Assembly: GCA_024280535.1 (NCBI GenBank)
Contig: JAJRPY010000016.1
Coordinates: 1 to 27,103, forward strand
Length of the DNA: 27,103 bases
Direction: 5' to 3'
Source of the DNA: Gammaproteobacteria bacterium
GTDB taxonomy: Bacteria > Pseudomonadota > Gammaproteobacteria > PS1 > Pseudothioglobaceae
Under the pieces are notes generated by a model, which saw nothing but the letters and a program-made list of their open reading frames with translations, did not search any database and had not been told where the DNA came from. Position numbers and translations under genes: made by a program. The first letter of the stretch is position 1. Every line of letters starts with the position of its first letter. Below are positions 1-7,580 of the stretch, in pieces.

Positions 1-90
1 AATAAGGGTTATTTTAACAAAAGTTGGTTGTTTTGTCTATGATTTTTGTTATGTTTATTGTTATAAATCAAGTGGTTGGGTGGTTTTTAA

Positions 91-180
91 GGGTTGACTA
101 TTTATATAACAAGACTTGCAAGAGACTTGGGTATTCATCGTAATATAATTTACTCTTTTCAGCACCCCCTTGAGGAATAA
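91..180 (+). pseudogene. possible remnant of a transposase OrfA helix-turn-helix
   Basis: A short plus-strand frame ending in TAA at 178-180 reads ITRLARDLGIHRN and then a tyrosine. This resembles the helix-turn-helix of IS3-family OrfA proteins (pattern A-R-E-L-G-I-S-x-N-T-L-Y). There is no start codon, no OrfB, and no terminal inverted repeat in view. The stretch 1-205 otherwise shows no convincing gene. A chance resemblance is quite possible. Confidence 0.2.
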
Positions 181-205
181 ATACTTAGCCTTTGCACAAT
201 CTCTA

Positions 206-640
206 TCAATGTATTTGCTTAACCCAGTGCTGGAGTTTGTGCAGTGCTTTTTTGTCTTTAGAATGGCATTGATTTTCAAGAATATTTAGACGCTCGGTGA
301 GTTCGGAAAACACCATTTCATAGTGCTGATTTTTGATTTCTTCTTTGTAAAGTTTGGATTTTAGGCGGGTGATAATGCCGTGATACACTTTATCATTTGC
401 GCTGTGGATGGCAGTGTCTGCTTCTATTTTATAGATCGCATTATTTTTAATTTGTTGCATTTTTTGGATGTGTTGATCTTGCTCAAAATCCATATTAATA
501 CCGGGGTATGCCAATCTCAGGCTGTCTGTTGTGACGTAGCCTTCGTGGGTTTGCAATTTGCCATTATTGATTTGATTTTGAATATCAAAACGGCTAATGC
601 CTAGTATTTTTGCGGCTTTAGAGACGCTTAATTTAACCAT
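206..640 (-). CDS. small MerR/excisionase-like HTH protein, unknown function
   Basis: A 144-residue protein with a good ribosome site (AGGAG about 5 bases before the ATG). Residues 1-45 look like a DNA-binding helix-turn-helix: LSVSKAAKILGIS, then a short linker, then a segment that could be the wing (KLQTHEGYVTTDSLR). The rest is charged and probably helical (about residues 95-140), perhaps a coiled coil. No enzymatic motif is visible. My recollection is that a similar N-terminal module precedes 2Fe-2S ferredoxin/FAD reductase domains in some proteobacteria. If so, this copy has lost its reductase. It follows hemD in the same direction with a 47-base gap, so the two may be co-transcribed. 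The function is not known to me. Confidence 0.7.
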   Translation of the reverse strand: MVKLSVSKAAKILGISRFDIQNQINNGKLQTHEGYVTTDSLRLAYPGINMDFEQDQHIQKMQQIKNNAIYKIEADTAIHSANDKVYHGIITRLKSKLYKEEIKNQHYEMVFSELTERLNILENQCHSKDKKALHKLQHWVKQIH

Positions 641-687
641 AACACTCTCCTCAAAAAATAAGTTATGCCCGACAATGTAACCCTATT

Positions 688-1422
688 TTAGGATTTTGTC
701 AAGTTTGTTACAGCTTCAAGCAAGCCTTTATCACTGGTTTTTGTGGCCACTTCGATTTGGGTAAAACCTACAGATTGTGCAAAAATTTTAATACGTTCGC
801 TTAGTGCCACTAATGGATAGCCTTTGATTGCATTTAACGCGTTAATATCCATTTGCTCAATTATTAGCAACAGTGCGCTAAGATTGCCAATACTGGTTGC
901 GCTGATGATGCCTTTGTCGCTTTGCAAGAATGTTGATAAAGCCTGCTGATGCAGTGGCGTTACATGGCATACCACACGTTGATAGACTTCGATATATTCA
1001 ACTGTATTTTGCGACTCTAAGCCCTCTTTGAGCGTTTCTCTGCCGCCTTTGCCTCGAAAAATCAATATTTTCTTATTAGCAAGTGCTTTGATTTCTGGCA
1101 GTGCTAACAACGCCTCGCTGGAGGCTTTTTTGCTAGGAAAAGCATCAACTTTAATGCCGTATTCTTGCAATTTTTTGGCAGTGGCTATGCCTACGGCAAA
1201 CAATTTGCTAGGTTGATGCTCTAAATTCTTAAGCACTTTTAAACCATGCTCAACTGCGTTGCTACTGATAAAAATCAACACATCATACTGGCTTTTAAGC
1301 GCTGTATTGCTTAGTGGCTCAATCTCTAAACTGGGGAATAAAATGGGTTGGTAGCCGTGCTGACTGAGCAAAGTTTGCAAGGGTTGCACTTGAGTCAAGG
1401 CGCGTGTGAGTAAAATATTCAA
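688..1422 (-). CDS. hemD: uroporphyrinogen-III synthase
   Basis: HemD closes and rearranges hydroxymethylbilane to uroporphyrinogen III, the precursor of heme, siroheme and cobalamin. The protein begins LNILLTRAL, which matches the usual N-terminal strand and 'TRP' region. It continues with the two-lobed alternating pattern typical of the family, including ILIFRGKGGRETL and a KGIISATSIGNL segment. I chose the TTG at 1422 as start: it gives 244 residues, close to the usual 240-260. An upstream ATG at 1494 in the same frame would add 24 unrelated residues and overlap the preceding gene by 59 bases. An AGGGG ribosome site sits just before the TTG. It lies 13 bases behind the DUF72-like gene and probably shares its promoter. 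Siroheme demand from DsrAB makes this a sensible neighbour, though the link is not specific. Confidence 0.85.
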   Translation of the reverse strand: MNILLTRALTQVQPLQTLLSQHGYQPILFPSLEIEPLSNTALKSQYDVLIFISSNAVEHGLKVLKNLEHQPSKLFAVGIATAKKLQEYGIKVDAFPSKKASSEALLALPEIKALANKKILIFRGKGGRETLKEGLESQNTVEYIEVYQRVVCHVTPLHQQALSTFLQSDKGIISATSIGNLSALLLIIEQMDINALNAIKGYPLVALSERIKIFAQSVGFTQIEVATKTSDKGLLEAVTNLTKS

Positions 1423-1435
1423 GCTAGTAATACCC

Positions 1436-2032
1436 CTAAAAACCCAATAATTCGGCAATGATACGCACTTTGTCCAAGGTTTCGCGCTCTGCAAATTGGC
1501 AAATTAAAACGGTTTTTGTGTTGATATGGGCAATGTTTTCAAGATAGCTACGTATTTGCTTTTCATCCCATACCTGTGCGGAATACAGCACTGGATATTG
1601 GTTAAAACTCAATCTAACGCCCGAGACTTGTACTTCTTGTAAATCCAGTTTGAGCCTGCTGGAGGATTGGAAACACAGCTGATAGCCAGACAATAATGCC
1701 ATTATTTCTTGGCTTGGCGCTTGGTCAATATCGCAAAATAAAACAAACTGTTTTGAATAACCTTGCACTTCGTTCAGCAGTTTGCTCAATGTTGTGGGAT
1801 TGGTTAATTGCGAACGCTCAATCGTTAGCACTAGGGTAAAACTTTGCGCTTCGTCTTCTTCAATGTCACTAAAAATTTGCTCTAAATCTTCCTGCGTATC
1901 TATGGGCAACGATAGTGCTTTAAAAATGGCGGCATAATAACTAAAGCGCCAATCTTGGGGCAAATCATCGGGATAAAAATCATCTTGTAAATCCAGCCCA
2001 CTACGACCAATTAAAAATTCTGTTTTATTCAT
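1436..2032 (-). CDS. DUF72-like protein, uncharacterised
   Basis: A 198-residue protein. The N-terminus (FLIGRSGLDL, then FYPDDLPQDWRFSYYA) resembles the opening of the DUF72 family, in which a 'FYP..LP..W...YY' motif follows the first strand of a TIM-barrel-like fold. The family is usually about 240-290 residues. Here the middle and C-terminal parts are shorter and do not show the later DUF72 motifs I would expect, so this is a divergent or reduced member. It is soluble, with no signal peptide or membrane segment. It heads a two-gene unit with hemD and has a promoter of its own directly in front. Function unknown. Confidence 0.65.
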   Translation of the reverse strand: MNKTEFLIGRSGLDLQDDFYPDDLPQDWRFSYYAAIFKALSLPIDTQEDLEQIFSDIEEDEAQSFTLVLTIERSQLTNPTTLSKLLNEVQGYSKQFVLFCDIDQAPSQEIMALLSGYQLCFQSSSRLKLDLQEVQVSGVRLSFNQYPVLYSAQVWDEKQIRSYLENIAHINTKTVLICQFAERETLDKVRIIAELLGF

Positions 2033-2062
2033 TTGCTTCTATAATAGGTAAAAAATTATACT
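2033..2062 (+). promoter_or_regulatory. weaker divergent promoter for the CaCA antiporter
   Basis: TTGCTT (2033-2038), an 18-base spacer and TATACT (2057-2062). The predicted start of transcription lies only a few bases before the ATG at 2072 and no Shine-Dalgarno is visible, so the message would be leaderless or nearly so. Confidence 0.35.
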
Positions 2063-2069
2063 ATATCAA
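2041..2069 (-). promoter_or_regulatory. sigma-70 type promoter for the DUF72-like gene and hemD
   Basis: On the minus strand TTGATA (-35, 2064-2069), a 17-base spacer and TATTAT (-10, 2041-2046) match the consensus at 5 of 6 positions each. Transcription would begin about at or just before the ATG at 2032, so the mRNA would be nearly leaderless. It overlaps a divergent promoter for the antiporter. Confidence 0.55.
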
Positions 2070-2071
2070 TT

Positions 2072-3025
2072 ATGCCCGACATTCTACTACCAATTATTGC
2101 TCTATTAACAGGTTTTATACTTTTAATTTGGAGCGCCGATACTTTTACCGACAATGGCGCAAAGATTGCCAATATTTTCAACGTATCACCCTTGGTGATT
2201 GGCTTGCTTATTTTTGGTTTTGGCACTTCGGCACCTGAGATGCTGGTATCAGGGCTGGCAGCTATGAATGGCAATACTGGGTTGAGCATTGGTAATGCCA
2301 TTGGTTCTAATATTTTTAATATCGCCTTAGTCTTGGGCATCAGTGCCATTATTACCCCTATTCAAGTTCAAGAAAACATCCTTAAAAAAGAATGGATATT
2401 TTTAATGGTGGCAACCGTATGTGCTGGATTATTATTATGGGATGGGCGATTAGATAGAATAGATGGGCTAATTCTTATTGTGCTATTGCTATTATTTTTA
2501 ATCTACACCTTTAAGGCAGCTAGCAAAAATACTCACCATGAATTTGACAATCTTAACCAATCGATTGACAAAAGCCAGACTAAAAAAACTTGGACAATGC
2601 TGATTGTCGGCTTGATTGTGTTAATTTCCAGTGCCAAATTAGTGGTTTGGGGTGGTGTTGCAGTGGCACAATTTTATGGGATTTCTGACCTTATTATTGG
2701 GCTGACCGTGGTCGCATTAGGCACCAGCTTGCCCGAATTAGCCGTGTCCATTGCCAGCGTACTTAAAAAACAATACGAGATGGTGGTCGGCAATGTGATT
2801 GGCTCCAACCTATTTAATACCATTGCAGTGCTTGCCATTCCAGGGCTAATTCATCCTTCAGACGTGCCAATAGCCGTACTCAACAGAGACTATCCAATTA
2901 TGCTGGCACTCACCATACTGCTTTTTATTGTTTCTTATAAATTTAGCAAAAAATACATTATCAATCGCTTTGAAGGGGTTATCTTGGTCTCTGTATTTGG
3001 TGCTTATATGTGGCTATTATTTTGA
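2072..3025 (+). CDS. yrbG: calcium/sodium antiporter, CaCA family (YrbG-like)
   Basis: An inner-membrane cation/Ca2+ exchanger of 317 residues, close to E. coli YrbG (about 325). Two inverted halves are visible, each with the family's alpha repeat. The first has FGFGTSAPEMLVS followed by IGNAIGSNIFNIAL (about residues 48-85). The second has VALGTSLPELAVS followed by VGNVIGSNLFNTI (about 213-250). Acidic residues in the 'G-T-S-x-P-E' motifs form the ion site in this family. Around ten hydrophobic segments separated by a charged middle loop (about 150-175, KAASKNTHHEFD) complete the topology. The ATG at 2072 is used with no clear ribosome site. The end overlaps tsaE by 16 bases, so the two are translationally coupled. 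Confidence 0.9.
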   Translation: MPDILLPIIALLTGFILLIWSADTFTDNGAKIANIFNVSPLVIGLLIFGFGTSAPEMLVSGLAAMNGNTGLSIGNAIGSNIFNIALVLGISAIITPIQVQENILKKEWIFLMVATVCAGLLLWDGRLDRIDGLILIVLLLLFLIYTFKAASKNTHHEFDNLNQSIDKSQTKKTWTMLIVGLIVLISSAKLVVWGGVAVAQFYGISDLIIGLTVVALGTSLPELAVSIASVLKKQYEMVVGNVIGSNLFNTIAVLAIPGLIHPSDVPIAVLNRDYPIMLALTILLFIVSYKFSKKYIINRFEGVILVSVFGAYMWLLF

Positions 3026-3489
3026 ACATCAACTGTCATAACGAAACCCAAAGTAAGCAGTTTGCCAGACAGTTGGCACACTGTGCGGGCGAAATTAATC
3101 AGGCACTGGTTATTTACTTAGCGGGTGATTTAGGGGCAGGAAAATCCACCTTAGCGCGCAGTTTTATTCAAACCTTTGGCTTTGATCGTGTTAAAAGCCC
3201 GACCTATAGCTTGGTTGAAAGTTATGTCAATCAGCAAATCAGCATTCATCATTTTGATTGTTATCGACTTAGCGATCCTGAGGAACTTGAATACATCGGC
3301 ATTCGAGAATACTCAGCACCCGGCCATATTCAGCTCATCGAATGGGCAGAATTGGGTCAAGGTGCTATTAATCCAGCTGATATGATTATCCAAATAACAG
3401 GTATTGATAAGGCCAGAACTTTGGCAATTAGCGCGCATAGCAACATCGGCAAGCAACTACTCGCATGCGTCAATTCGTTGAGCTCTTAG
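3010..3489 (+). CDS. tsaE: tRNA threonylcarbamoyladenosine biosynthesis ATPase TsaE
   Basis: TsaE is the P-loop ATPase that works with TsaB and TsaD to make t6A at position 37 of ANN-decoding tRNAs. The Walker A sequence GDLGAGKST is at about residues 39-47. It is followed by the family's VKSPTYSLVE and HHFDCYRLSDPEELE segments, then LIEWAE. Length 159 residues against about 153 in E. coli. The reading frame opens with GTG at 3010 inside the antiporter gene. A TTG at 3022 would give a start closer to the E. coli protein and cannot be excluded. Its stop overlaps the stop of the convergent dsrR by four bases, leaving no room for a terminator. Confidence 0.93.
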   Translation: MAIILNINCHNETQSKQFARQLAHCAGEINQALVIYLAGDLGAGKSTLARSFIQTFGFDRVKSPTYSLVESYVNQQISIHHFDCYRLSDPEELEYIGIREYSAPGHIQLIEWAELGQGAINPADMIIQITGIDKARTLAISAHSNIGKQLLACVNSLSS

Positions 3490-3821
3490 TCAGCCTTGCT
3501 CGGTGCTTGATTTTCCTTAGGCGGCTCGTAACTGGGGTCATTTGGATTCATAAATACAAAACTGTAATTCTCCCCAGCTTGAAGTTGATCAAAATCCACT
3601 ACCATGCCTTCTAGCAAGGCTTTTTGTGCATAAGCAAGAATATACTCAACACCATTTGACTTAAGGTGAATATCGCCTTCATTGCGCTCATCAAAGCCCA
3701 TCAAATACTGAAAACCTTCTTCTGTTTGATCAACAGCAAAGCGAATAATTAATCCTTGATTTTCAGGATTGTGGGTTGATAAGGCAATTTCTTCTGCGGC
3801 TTTTTTTGTAATTGTGATCAT
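3486..3821 (-). CDS. dsrR: DsrR, IscA-like protein without cluster cysteines
   Basis: A 111-residue A-type carrier fold (HesB/IscA), opening with MITITKKAAEEI. It contains no cysteine at all, so it cannot bind a cluster as IscA does. That lack is characteristic of DsrR, the last conserved gene of the Allochromatium vinosum dsr operon, where it is needed for normal Dsr function, probably after transcription. The position behind dsrN agrees. Its ATG overlaps the dsrN stop by four bases (ATGA), which indicates coupled translation. The C-terminal 20 residues are polar and proline-rich and probably disordered. It is the promoter-distal end of the dsr operon. Confidence 0.85.
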   Translation of the reverse strand: MITITKKAAEEIALSTHNPENQGLIIRFAVDQTEEGFQYLMGFDERNEGDIHLKSNGVEYILAYAQKALLEGMVVDFDQLQAGENYSFVFMNPNDPSYEPPKENQAPSKAD

Positions 3822-5173
3822 ATTGTTTTAACGTTGGTTTTAATAAAATTGACAAATTGCACAACCCACTGATTGCCCACCAGATTGCGCAAATGCGTAT
3901 ATGAGGCTAATAAATTATATTTAATAATGCCATCACGCTGATTATCCACACCCACACCGCGCAAAACCTTAAAAGCATAACGTGTATTAACCTCAATATT
4001 TTCTAACTTGGAATAATGAAATTCGTGCGCTTTAATGCACTTAGACACGCCAAGCCATGGATGCTGATCATTCGGCTCAAGCTGCACGTAGCCTCTGCCA
4101 ATCGGCTTGGGTGTCATTTTTGCATCGGCATCAATCACGCCAACCATGGGATAACACCCCTCTTCGGTGATAATTTGATTGCTCAAATACATTAAACCAC
4201 CACATTCGGCATAAGTCGGCAAGCCTTGTTCAATTTTGCGTTTAATATCTATCAATAATGCATGATTGGCACTCAATTTATCTAGCTGCATTTCAGGAAA
4301 ACCGCCGCCGATAAACAAGCCATCACAATCAGGCAGGCACTGGTCTTTAAGCGTATCAAAATAAATAATACGAGCACCTAATTGCTTAAATTGATCCAGA
4401 TCATCTTGATAATAAAACCCAAAACTGCTGTCTTTGGCAATGGCTAGTGTCAATTTGGCATCAAGCGTATGAATAACCGCTGGCTGGGCTTTGGGCTTTG
4501 GCGCTTCGAGCGCCAGTATATGATTGATATCCACCTGATCTTCAATAATGCGCGCGGCAGTATTGATAAATTGCTGCGACTCTGAGGCTTCATTTGCCGG
4601 CATTAAGCCAAGATGGCGTTCATCAATCATCAATTCTGTAGCGCGACGCACAGAGCCAATGACTGTAATATCGGTGTAATACTCAATGGCTTGGACTAAT
4701 TTTGACTGATGGCGTGTGCCTGCCACTTTATTAAGAATAACACCAGCAATATTAACCTTGGCATCAAAATCTTGATAGCCCTTAAGTAAAGGCGCCACGC
4801 CGCGGGTGATACCAATGGTATCAATCACCAATACCACGGGGATATTAAGCAACTTAGCCAAATCAGCATTAGCATCACCACCAGAAACGCTCATACCGTC
4901 ATACAGACCCTTATTGCCTTCGATAAGGGAAATATCTGCCAGACTATTTTTTGAACGGTAAAGCGCGATAATTTCCGCCTCAGACATAGTATAAAAATCA
5001 AGGTTATAACACGCCTTTTCACTGGCCTGTGACAGCCAAATTGGATCAATATAATCTGGGCCTTTTTTAAAAGGTTGAATGCTAAGATTGCGCTGGCTTA
5101 TCGCACCACAAATCCCCAGACTAACCACGGTTTTGCCTGAGGATTTGTGTGCTGCGGAAAGATAAACGGACAT
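3818..5173 (-). CDS. dsrN: DsrN, siroheme amidase (cobyrinate a,c-diamide synthase family)
   Basis: A 451-residue glutamine-dependent amidotransferase of the CobB/CbiA type. The N-terminal P-loop-like segment (HKSSGKT, about residues 9-15) and KGPDYIDP belong to the ATP-binding dethiobiotin-synthetase-like domain. LIEGNKGLYDGM follows. The C-terminal class-I glutaminase has its nucleophile Cys324 in YAECGGLMYL and a histidine in AHEFHYS. In dsr operons this gene is DsrN, which is thought to amidate siroheme for DsrAB. Its place between dsrP and dsrR fixes the assignment over a cobalamin role, and no other cobalamin gene is present. A ribosome site AGGG precedes the ATG, 25 bases after dsrP. 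Confidence 0.9.
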   Translation of the reverse strand: MSVYLSAAHKSSGKTVVSLGICGAISQRNLSIQPFKKGPDYIDPIWLSQASEKACYNLDFYTMSEAEIIALYRSKNSLADISLIEGNKGLYDGMSVSGGDANADLAKLLNIPVVLVIDTIGITRGVAPLLKGYQDFDAKVNIAGVILNKVAGTRHQSKLVQAIEYYTDITVIGSVRRATELMIDERHLGLMPANEASESQQFINTAARIIEDQVDINHILALEAPKPKAQPAVIHTLDAKLTLAIAKDSSFGFYYQDDLDQFKQLGARIIYFDTLKDQCLPDCDGLFIGGGFPEMQLDKLSANHALLIDIKRKIEQGLPTYAECGGLMYLSNQIITEEGCYPMVGVIDADAKMTPKPIGRGYVQLEPNDQHPWLGVSKCIKAHEFHYSKLENIEVNTRYAFKVLRGVGVDNQRDGIIKYNLLASYTHLRNLVGNQWVVQFVNFIKTNVKTI

Positions 5174-5198
5174 TATGCGCCCTGCTTAATGGCCTTGC

Positions 5199-6401
5199 TT
5201 ATTTCTGATGATGTGGGTCAGCCACTTCATCCGCCAAACTTTCTGGCAAAAATGGCAAGAATTTAACCAAATAAGTAATGGCAATTATTGCGACTGCCAC
5301 CCCTCCTAAGCCCAACATCAATTCTGGTAAGGTAGGCGTATAGATAACAATTGTGCCATAACCTTCTAAAACCTCTTTACCTGGGAAAAGTTCCATTGGA
5401 TATGCTTGACCACCTACAATTAATACATACATTTGAATAATACCACCCACTAACACCAACAATGATGCCAATCCTATAGCAGAACGATTGCCTTTAAACA
5501 TTGGGTGATAAATTAACGCCATTGGGATTAAACCGCCGAGAATGATTTGCCCATACCAAAATAACTTAGTATAAATGCTATCAATATCAAATAAAAGCAT
5601 CGCAACAGTATTATTTTCAGCTAAATAAATGTTACCGATATGAAATACCATTACAAAATACATTGTTGCTGCGACAAATACGCCAAGTAGATTTCTCAAA
5701 CGATTAACAATAACATCACCTAAAGGGCGATTGCTCCATTGATAACTTGACATTAAGACCAAGATAAAGAATGCCAAGCCAAAGGAAAATGACATTACGA
5801 CAAATTTCGGCGCCATAATCATTGCATCGTAAGTATGGCGTGCCACCAACAAACCAAAAATAGAGCCTGTTCCGGTGGTTAAAGCCAATCGCCAAATAAA
5901 CGCAATCAAGCCTACTTTAGCACTAAATTTATTCAGTCGGCGCTCAAACATCATCCACAAATACACCGCAACAATCACAAAAAAGCCGTTATACAAAATA
6001 ATATTCCACGCAAAAACTGACTTAAAATTATATTCTGTCATTGCCACAATCAGGCGATCTGGACGACCCAAATCAAGCACTAAAATCATCAATCCGCCTG
6101 CCAGCAATGCCAATGCCACCAAGCCTGACAAACGCGACAAAGGTTTATAAATTTTCTTACCGAACACAGAAGCGATTGAGGCAATATTTAAAGCACCCGA
6201 TGCTGCCACAATTAGAAACAAAGCAAACACATGAGGCAAGCCCCAAACGATGCGATTGTTCATTCCTGTAACCCAATGGCCGTTGTGCTCCATAAAATAA
6301 ACACCGCCCAATGCTGCCAAAATAAAAGCGCCTAAGCCTGCAACCAATGCATAAAAACCTAAACTCTTACCCTGTATTTGTTCGTAACGAATAATGCTCA
6401 T
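5199..6401 (-). CDS. dsrP: DsrP, NrfD-family quinone-interacting membrane subunit
   Basis: A 400-residue integral membrane protein with about ten hydrophobic segments and no cofactor-binding motif, typical of the NrfD/PsrC family. In the DsrMKJOP complex, DsrP passes electrons between the quinone pool and the periplasmic DsrO/DsrJ subunits. The order dsrJ-dsrO-dsrP and the 9-base gap behind dsrO support this. The C-terminus after the last helix (about residue 385) is short and acidic, then histidine-rich (PHHQK). The start ATG follows AAGAGAAG. Confidence 0.92.
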   Translation of the reverse strand: MSIIRYEQIQGKSLGFYALVAGLGAFILAALGGVYFMEHNGHWVTGMNNRIVWGLPHVFALFLIVAASGALNIASIASVFGKKIYKPLSRLSGLVALALLAGGLMILVLDLGRPDRLIVAMTEYNFKSVFAWNIILYNGFFVIVAVYLWMMFERRLNKFSAKVGLIAFIWRLALTTGTGSIFGLLVARHTYDAMIMAPKFVVMSFSFGLAFFILVLMSSYQWSNRPLGDVIVNRLRNLLGVFVAATMYFVMVFHIGNIYLAENNTVAMLLFDIDSIYTKLFWYGQIILGGLIPMALIYHPMFKGNRSAIGLASLLVLVGGIIQMYVLIVGGQAYPMELFPGKEVLEGYGTIVIYTPTLPELMLGLGGVAVAIIAITYLVKFLPFLPESLADEVADPHHQK

Positions 6402-6410
6402 AAACTTCTC

Positions 6411-7145
6411 TTAAACTCCACTATAACGTACCGCTGTGTTTAAATTTAAATCTGCACGGATTTGAGTGCTTTGAATTTTCTTTAAGGTTTGGTTAATCTT
6501 GCTGCTTGAATCGTACAGATCACCAAAAATAACCGCATCACTATCAACACTCGCCACACAGGCTGGCTGCTCACCCTTATCTACCTTATGCACACACATT
6601 GTGCAGGATTCAACCGTGCCTTTGCCTCTAGGCATGTGCTCTTTTTGGTTTGTCAAGTCTTCATGCACGAACGATCTGGCATCATACGGACAAGCCATCA
6701 TACAATAACGACAACCAATACACAGGTGCTTATCCACCAATACAATGCCATCTTCACGTTTCATTGAGGCATTAGTAGGGCAAACATCGACACAAGGCGG
6801 CTCTTCACAATGCTGGCACATCAAAGCAAGATTGCTAATTCGACCCGTTGTTGTATCTCTAACCTTTAATTTTTTAATCCAACCCGCTTGTTGATGACCA
6901 GTTGAATGCTCTTCACCCCCCCAGCCCTGCTCTTGTTGACAGGCATCGACCATATCATCAATATTTTCTTCGGTTAATTGATTGGTATCAATCAACATAC
7001 CCCAGCGTTTTTCATTGGTCACTGGGTTGGTTTCTTTAGGTTGGGCAGCAAAGGTTGTTAGCGAAATGCCACTGGCAATGGTTGCAACGCCGATTGTGGA
7101 CGTGGCACTGCCTTTAATAAACTCGCGACGATTTAATTTTTTCAT
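6411..7145 (-). CDS. dsrO: DsrO, periplasmic Tat-exported iron-sulfur subunit
   Basis: I start it at the ATG at 7145, where the Tat signal NRREFIKG (twin arginines 6-7) follows immediately. The reading frame upstream lies inside dsrJ and is not part of it. The ATG shares one base with the dsrJ stop (TAATG). The mature protein carries two full cluster motifs, C110-C113-C118-C122 and C142-C145-C148-C152. Single cysteines at 69, 181, 184 and 196 complete a third cluster. The first three cysteines of the usual first motif are absent (DTNQLTEENIDDMVDAC), as is the last cysteine of the fourth motif (Val200 in ACVASVDS). These form one cluster in the NrfC/HybA fold, so three [4Fe-4S] clusters are predicted. 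It links DsrJ to DsrP. Confidence 0.92.
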   Translation of the reverse strand: MKKLNRREFIKGSATSTIGVATIASGISLTTFAAQPKETNPVTNEKRWGMLIDTNQLTEENIDDMVDACQQEQGWGGEEHSTGHQQAGWIKKLKVRDTTTGRISNLALMCQHCEEPPCVDVCPTNASMKREDGIVLVDKHLCIGCRYCMMACPYDARSFVHEDLTNQKEHMPRGKGTVESCTMCVHKVDKGEQPACVASVDSDAVIFGDLYDSSSKINQTLKKIQSTQIRADLNLNTAVRYSGV

Positions 7146-7549
7146 TAGATTTCCTCCGCTGGCGTCGTGCGATGACAAGAAAAGCAGTCTAGGCTGACAC
7201 CCACTTTTTGATGGCAGGTTGAACAAAATTGATCGGGTGCATTAATGGGAATATACTCATCATGCTCATCAACAGAGGCATGACACTCCACACATTTTTT
7301 CAACTGCACAGAGCCACCACGCACCCCTTGACGCAAGGTTTTATCACGCTTATGCACCAACAGATCAGGGTGCATTTTTCTTTGCAAGATAAGACTGGCA
7401 GTATGGCTCATATTCGGGCGTTTATGTGCTTTTTTGCCGCTATCCTTGAGTTCTGTTGCTTTTTTTCCAAGGTTAAGCCCATGATGATCAGTATGCGCAA
7501 ACGCACTGCCCAACATTAGACTTAAAAAAACAATTAATAAACGCTGCAT
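7145..7549 (-). CDS. dsrJ: DsrJ, periplasmic triheme cytochrome c
   Basis: A 134-residue secreted cytochrome with a Sec signal peptide (cleavage probably after SAFA, residue 18). Three heme c sites are visible: CVECH (86-90), CSTCH (109-113) and CFSCH (122-126). The segment HPDLLVHKRDKTLRQGVRG before the first heme is characteristic of DsrJ. In A. vinosum one heme has an unusual His/Cys ligation using Cys46. Here the mature protein has no cysteine outside the heme motifs, and by my manual alignment His49 occupies that position. Part of the DsrMKJOP transmembrane complex. It lies between dsrL and dsrO. Confidence 0.92.
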   Translation of the reverse strand: MQRLLIVFLSLMLGSAFAHTDHHGLNLGKKATELKDSGKKAHKRPNMSHTASLILQRKMHPDLLVHKRDKTLRQGVRGGSVQLKKCVECHASVDEHDEYIPINAPDQFCSTCHQKVGVSLDCFSCHRTTPAEEI

Positions 7550-7580
7550 AATGACTCTCTTTTAAAAAAATTAACCAGTA

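Noticed and set aside
61..279. Minus-strand open frame of 72 codons at the left edge
   Set aside because: It overlaps the end of the HTH gene in another frame, has no ribosome site, and its sequence resembles no family.
1422..1494. ATG start of hemD at 1494
   Set aside because: It would add 24 residues unlike HemD and overlap the upstream gene by 59 bases. The TTG at 1422 with AGGGG fits better.
3818..5173. Cobalamin biosynthesis gene cobB/cbiA
   Set aside because: The sequence family fits, but the position between dsrP and dsrR and the absence of other cobalamin genes make DsrN the better call.
6411..7226. Longer dsrO start at 7226
   Set aside because: The extra 27 residues lie within dsrJ in another frame and precede the obvious Tat signal starting at 7145.
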